Shown here in pieces: positions 59,736-64,000 of a stretch of 64,000 nt of DNA. This stretch comes from Candidula unifasciata (taxonomy: Eukaryota > Mollusca > Gastropoda > Stylommatophora > Geomitridae). A model generated the notes under the pieces. It was not told where the DNA came from and ran no database searches. It saw only the letters and a program-made list of their open reading frames with translations. The stretch's first letter is position 1. Each line of letters starts with the position of its first letter. The position numbers and the translations under genes are program-made. The stretch is from NCBI GenBank assembly GCA_905116865.2, contig CAJHNH020007667.1:62001-126000 (forward strand), given 5' to 3'.

Positions 59736-60129
59736 ACACATAACACAGGAAACACTACGGCAAATATGAAACCAGGAAATACGCCAAGCATTGGCAGCCT
59801 TGCTTAGAGTCACCCGATCGACGACTGATTAACTTAGCTTGCTCACGGCAACAGCTGATCTTTACATTATTACATGTTCTTCACGTCGCGGGTGTGTACC
59901 TTGTGATACTCATTTGTTTTGTTTCACGGTCAGTGTCTCCACATGTGGGTTCTGTGGCTCCTATTGATGGGGGGGGGGGGGGGGGGGATGCGGCGTGGTA
60001 AAACCACCACCCTATAAAAAAGATGACGTTTAAAACAAAAACCCAGCTTATGAAAGGTTGATTGAAAAAAGGCGCACATGTTGCAGCTGGGCTGTAAACT
60101 GTCACAACGTACCAACCACCTGTCTTAAA

Positions 60130-60345
60130 TGTTGCGTATCCTTTACAGGACGTTGCAGAACCAACACCAGCATTGGCTGTTGTGGTTTTTCTAGGCAAAT
60201 TGACGTCTAGTAGTTTGCCATTGCTTTTTTTTTGGGATGGTCGTCTTCTCGATACCACTTTCGAAAGGCCAGCAGCTGGGATCGAACCCGGCACCCCGGC
60301 ATTACGAAGCGCGTGCGCAACGCCTTAGCCACAGACGCCGACCCT
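60130..60345 (-). mobile_element. SINE-G (tRNA-derived)
   Basis: On the minus strand: GGCGTCTGTGGCTAAGGCGT (A box TGGCTAAGGCG), then GGGTTCGATCCC (perfect B box), and a body with GCAATGGCAAACTACTAGAC and GCAACGTCCTGTAAAGGATA. Other fragments are at 13643-13752 (body) and 52531-52560 (head). Confidence 0.85.
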
Positions 60346-60469
60346 GTTTTCATGCGAACTCAGAAAAATAAGACCAAGAAGAAGAAAGAAGAAGACTATC
60401 AATTTTTGTTGTTGATTTGGTGAACAACAACATTTGACCATGGTTAACCTTGATGAAGGTCAGTTACAA

Positions 60470-61045
60470 TTAGGCTGTTGTTCGTTTTGCGCCAAGTTCA
60501 ATGGCTTGTCGATTTACTCTTCGGTAGAACAATCTGTACTGCAGTGGATTCCAGGTCACTGTGGCTTGGAAGGCAATGAAATAGCGGACAGATTGGCCAG
60601 AAGCGGCAGTGACATGGTACAACCAAATAGTGACTTAACCCACCAAGAGATGAAAACATTAATACAGTCTAGTATCCAAGAAAGGTGGCTGGATACCCAC
60701 ACCAGATTTTCTCCCCAAGACTCGCTTCATCGCCTCTCTAGAGAGGGACAGTCTATTATATTCAGACTAAGGACAGGGCACAACAGATTTCGTCAACATA
60801 TGTTCAAATTTTTTGGTGTAGGAAATACGGAGATATGTCCCTGCAGCGTGGCACCTGAAAATGCTGAGCATGTGCTCGAACACTGTCAACTGTATGCTGA
60901 CAACAGAGACGCAATCTGGCCTGTTCCAACCACACTGAAGACAAAACTGTATGGTACACGAGAGGATATGGATTGCACGATAGCTTTGATAAAGGCTACC
61001 GGCCTCCTGATATAAGTTTTCTGACAGAAGGATCGAAGAAGAAGA
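60470..61045 (+). pseudogene. LINE ORF2 C-terminal part (R6): RNase H end and zinc motif, open frame
   Basis: About 170 codons without a stop: SVLQWIPGHCGLEGNEIADR (end of RNase H with the GNEIAD catalytic block), DSLHRLSREGQSIIFRLRTG and CPCSVAPENAEHVLEHC (zinc-like), stop at 61013-61015, then a (GAA)n tail at about 61034-61048. It resembles R2 in order but its 3'UTR differs. 5'-truncated, so non-functional, but the clean frame suggests a recent insertion. Confidence 0.75.
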
Positions 61046-61064
61046 AGAATGGCTTGTTGAGCCA

Positions 61065-61155
61065 GTAGTTTTGGCTTATTAGGAGCGGCTGGCCGAACGA
61101 TCTTTCAACGGGATACCCAGGTTCGAATTCTCGGTAAGTATCGGGATTTTTTTCT
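61065..61155 (+). mobile_element. tRNA-like SINE head
   Basis: GGCTGGCCGAACGATC and CCAGGTTCGAATTCTCGG resemble A and B boxes of a Ser/Leu-type tRNA. No acceptor-stem pairing or second family member is seen. Confidence 0.45.
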
Positions 61156-61743
61156 GTCGGGGCAAACATAGAATTATTACCTGTACAGACCGTGACGACA
61201 GCCCGGACATGCAGCCTTAAATCCTCAGGCCCAAATACCACCCCTCCCCTCCCCCCGCACAAAGTGTAAAGGAAGTAATTGGCAATGCAGTGCACGTCCA
61301 CGTCCAATATTTTTTTTTTCTGAACATGTCTGGGTCCTTTTTGTTAGCCCTGCCGTGGGTGCCAGTTTGGAAATCTACAAATGTAATCCAATGAATAGCA
61401 AGATGCAGTGACAACCGTGCTTTATTTTTTGGTTAGGGAGGGGGGGGGGGGGGGGAGAAGAGATGGGGGTATCTTTTCTTATGTACACGTAAAAAACAAT
61501 TAAGACAGATTTTGTAAATAAATACCATTTATTGTGTTTAAAATAACTTGAAACGCAATAAATTCGCAGTGACATGAAGCACTTTAATCTGTTTTTACGG
61601 TGTCTGTGGTTTTAGGTTTCGTTAATTCCGGGCGATTTGGCAGTAGACCGCCTTGCGTTGGTTTCAACTTGGATATCAAAAGCTTCGCCTATGTTAGTAA
61701 CATTGTAATGTTATCTATATCTATCAGTATATTCTTGTTTCAG

Positions 61744-62026
61744 GTCTGATTCGGCTACCCTGCCACCATGTCCTTTTTTAAAAAGGACCGTACTAGAAAA
61801 TCCAGTCGTGGGTCAAGCTCGTCCCACTCCAGCAATGACAGCGATATTCAGAACGATGGTTCGGAAGGACGTGGGAATGGATCTTGGTTACAAGCGACGA
61901 GCAGTCTCCGTCCGACAAACGGGACGTCAAAAATCAGTAGCGGACGGTTATTGGGTGGTTCTACTCACCGGTCAGATGATGATAGCACAGAGACCCGTCA
62001 GAATGAAGACAACGCTGCGAGAGCAG
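61744..62026 (+). CDS. First coding exon of an unidentified Ser-rich protein (partial gene)
   Basis: Acceptor TTCTTGTTTCAG|GTCTGA, 24 bases of 5'UTR, then ATG 61768 in the near-perfect context GCCACCATGT. 86 codons plus one base to the donor GAGCAG|GTAGGTACC. The peptide begins MSFFKKDRTRKSSRGSSSSH and is rich in Ser, Thr, Asn, Asp and Arg, with no hydrophobic segment: a disordered, basic-then-acidic N-terminus (SDDDSTETRQNEDN). A 5'UTR exon must lie to the left and further exons to the right; none is recognisable to 64000. I do not recognise the family. The combination of acceptor, Kozak context, open frame and donor is what supports it. Confidence 0.65.
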
Positions 62027-62095
62027 GTAGGTACCATGTGTTGTGTGTCGGGGGTGGTCATTGTTCCTCTTCAGGAATTGCAGTCTGTAGGATTA

Positions 62096-62490
62096 CACGG
62101 GTGAGGAGTATTGTCTGGATTTTTTTCACCGGGGCACGCCGGTGTGTTGGGAAATGAACAGGCGGACAGACTGACAGGCTCTGCACAACTTGGTGGAATA
62201 CTGATACACGATAAGGCAGACGTGGTTAGTGCCTTGTAGGAGAGCGTGTACAGTTCGGAGGAGTAGATGAATCACCACGGTCTGATGAGATTGATGCAGC
62301 GGGGAGGGACAAGAGGTTCTGGCAGATGCTCGAGGCTCAGAGAAAAGGCAAGACGGACGTTTAATCAGAATGCTACTGGCATCATTAGCATCGGAACTCT
62401 TCGCTGGCAGCTGAAGATGGGGACGGAGCTCTTATGGGAATGCCCCGATTGCTGTGATGTCGATTCTTGAATCAAATTAAAACAAATCAA
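62096..62490 (+). mobile_element. LINE (R1 family) 3' fragment with perfect 14-bp target duplication
   Basis: 395 bases from RNase H (VRSIVWIF, then GVLGNEQADRLTGS read across a frameshift) to the 3' tail AATCAAATTAAAACAAATCAA. Flanks AGTCTGTAGGATTA at 62082-62095 and 62491-62504 are identical. It sits in the intron after the Ser-rich exon. The clear duplication suggests it is younger than the other R1 copies. Confidence 0.9.
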
Positions 62491-62504
62491 AGTCTGTAGG
62501 ATTA

Positions 62505-64000
62505 ATACCTTAGGGATGAGAATAAAACAGGAGCAAATGCCAGAAGCTCCATTTGCCCGTAAAACAATTATGTCGTCATCCCGAGTTACAAAGCAGTCAG
62601 CAGTCAGATTTGGGGGTTCAATATATGTAATGGTATCTGTTTTATTAACAATGCCCTGTGCCGTGTTGTGTGGAGGGGGTATACCAGAAAAAGAATGAGA
62701 ATGAAGGAGATAAAGATCGCAGAAAGGAGGAGAGCTGAGCGTCTGAGAAGAAACAGACTAAACACAAATAATGACAACAACGGCCCTCAAATCCCATGCT
62801 ATATTGTGTATGACTTTTCCTAACGCGGGCGGGTCTTGCTAGTTACACTGGCCATCGCAACGGGCTTTAAGTCCCATGTTTATAGCTGAGAGTACTTTCA
62901 ACGGGCCACGATGGTTATTGTGTTTCTGCTAAAGGTCCTCTACATACTGATGATCAACACTTTAGTTTATGGCTTCTTAAACATACAAGAAAAGGTGGCT
63001 ATTACGACCTACTTTTAGTAGGTCATGGCCTAATTAAGGATTTGCTAACATCCAATGCTTGGATCAAAAGGAGCAGATATCACTGTCTAGCTGTAAATTA
63101 CTACAAAACATGCCATATGTCTATTTAAGGCTACCATACAAGGTAAAAAAGGCCTTTTAAGCGAATGCAAAAGAGGAAGAAGAAGAGGATAAGGATGACA
63201 AAAAGAAGGCTCCTGGAAGTATTTATGCAACTAGAAAGATAGAGAAAGTTAGACATCTCAAGAAAAATAAACAATATTTGGCGTGTCAATTAACAATGAA
63301 ATCGATCAGTGACCGACATGATTTAATGTGTTCAGCATTCACATGAAGTCGACTTTCAGCAATGTCGTAAACGAGCTTACGCTTGACTGTCGTATAGAAT
63401 CCAGCGGGGAAACACATGGCTTTAGCAAACAGGGATGCCCCAGAGAAACTCGACCATGAAAGTTGACGTGGGAGGCCAGATGTAAGTAGATGCTTTGCTA
63501 GAAAAAAAAATCGTTGCGTTCAGCCAGCATCCTTGAAGGGGGAGCTTTAGGTTATAATTGTGATTAGGCTATGTGCGCTATGAAAAATGGCTGAGCATTG
63601 CTCGCCACCAAAAGCCCTGAAAAGGACTCCTGCAGTGTTGATGCGATCTAAGGAGACAGACCCAAATGCTGTCCCGACTGGCGACGAAGTCGTCTACCGG
63701 TGAGCCAATGGGTGACTCGGTCATCGATGGGGGGGGGTGGGGGGGGGCTAGAGGTGCAAGACTGATTTACATACACCATTTTAAAAGCGAAAAAGAGGAA
63801 TCAACATTAATCCCCCGTGTATCGTATAAATTGCACAACAGGTAACTCATTATAACTTTATTGATATTCTGCTCATTAAATGAGTTATGAGTTGGAATAT
63901 CTTCACAGCACTCCGGAAACACCCATAGGTGCTCAGATTCCCCCTTCAACCTTTCATCAGCGTCGTGCCGTTAAAAGTGCCAGTCTTATGCTGGTTGACA
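62505..64000. other. Right edge, presumed intron of the Ser-rich gene
   Basis: No further exon seen. Contains AAG-rich runs near 63170, a dispersed block at 63610-63665 that matches the complement of 35500-35560, and a G-tract near 63730. A stretch near 62820-62835 resembles 11095-11128. Confidence 0.5.

Overview
The window is eukaryotic. It is AT-rich, full of simple-sequence and tandem repeats, and dominated by decayed transposable elements. The only full-length multi-exon gene uses canonical GT-AG introns and the standard code. Recognisable proteins are metazoan in style: RPS18 and RPS25 copies, an RCC1-repeat protein, and hAT, piggyBac-like, Tc1/IS630-like and RNase H-bearing non-LTR elements. 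Together with abundant tRNA-derived SINEs this suggests an invertebrate, possibly a mollusc or other lophotrochozoan. That placement is an inference and not firm.

Left third (about 4.9-19.1 kb, minus strand): one complete gene in six coding exons encodes a 387-residue, seven-bladed RCC1-repeat propeller. It starts at 19076 and stops at 4930. Every exon joins in phase and the C-terminal strand is completed by the N-terminal strand. Its introns hold SINEs, old LINE fragments and two striking minisatellites. One is a 36-bp array of exactly 36 contiguous units in intron 3. The other is a 42-43-bp array in intron 5 that begins at the exon 5 donor and duplicates it about a dozen times. Upstream of the gene lies a 1.3-kb imperfect foldback (22.1-23.4 kb).

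Middle (about 25-46 kb): this is a transposon graveyard. It contains an interspersed element with triplicated poly-C segments (25.3-27.1 kb); an RNase H-domain LINE 3' end (28.2-29.2 kb); two hAT elements, one with a perfect 8-bp target duplication and one nested in another retroelement; the 3' part of a LINE on the minus strand fused head-to-head with a gag-like ORF1 on the plus strand (35.6-39.0 kb); a reverse-transcriptase/RNase H fragment on the minus strand (40.8-42.8 kb); a cluster of roughly 230-bp short retroposons with three hairpins and an AGTC-repeat tail; and a Tc1/IS630-like transposase relic followed by a 76-bp minisatellite.

Right third (about 46-64 kb): more LINE fragments and SINEs; a 5'-truncated intronless RPS25 copy (minus); and, 150 bp away, an intact RPS18 retrocopy (plus) with poly(A) and a target duplication, inserted inside a SINE. 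At 61.74-62.03 kb there is one good coding exon with a strong start context. It is the start of an unidentified Ser-rich protein whose later exons lie outside what can be recognised here. Its following intron carries a LINE 3' fragment with a perfect 14-bp target duplication.

The genes do not form a pathway or operon. The coherent story is structural: many insertions can be ordered in time because they are nested and their target duplications are visible.
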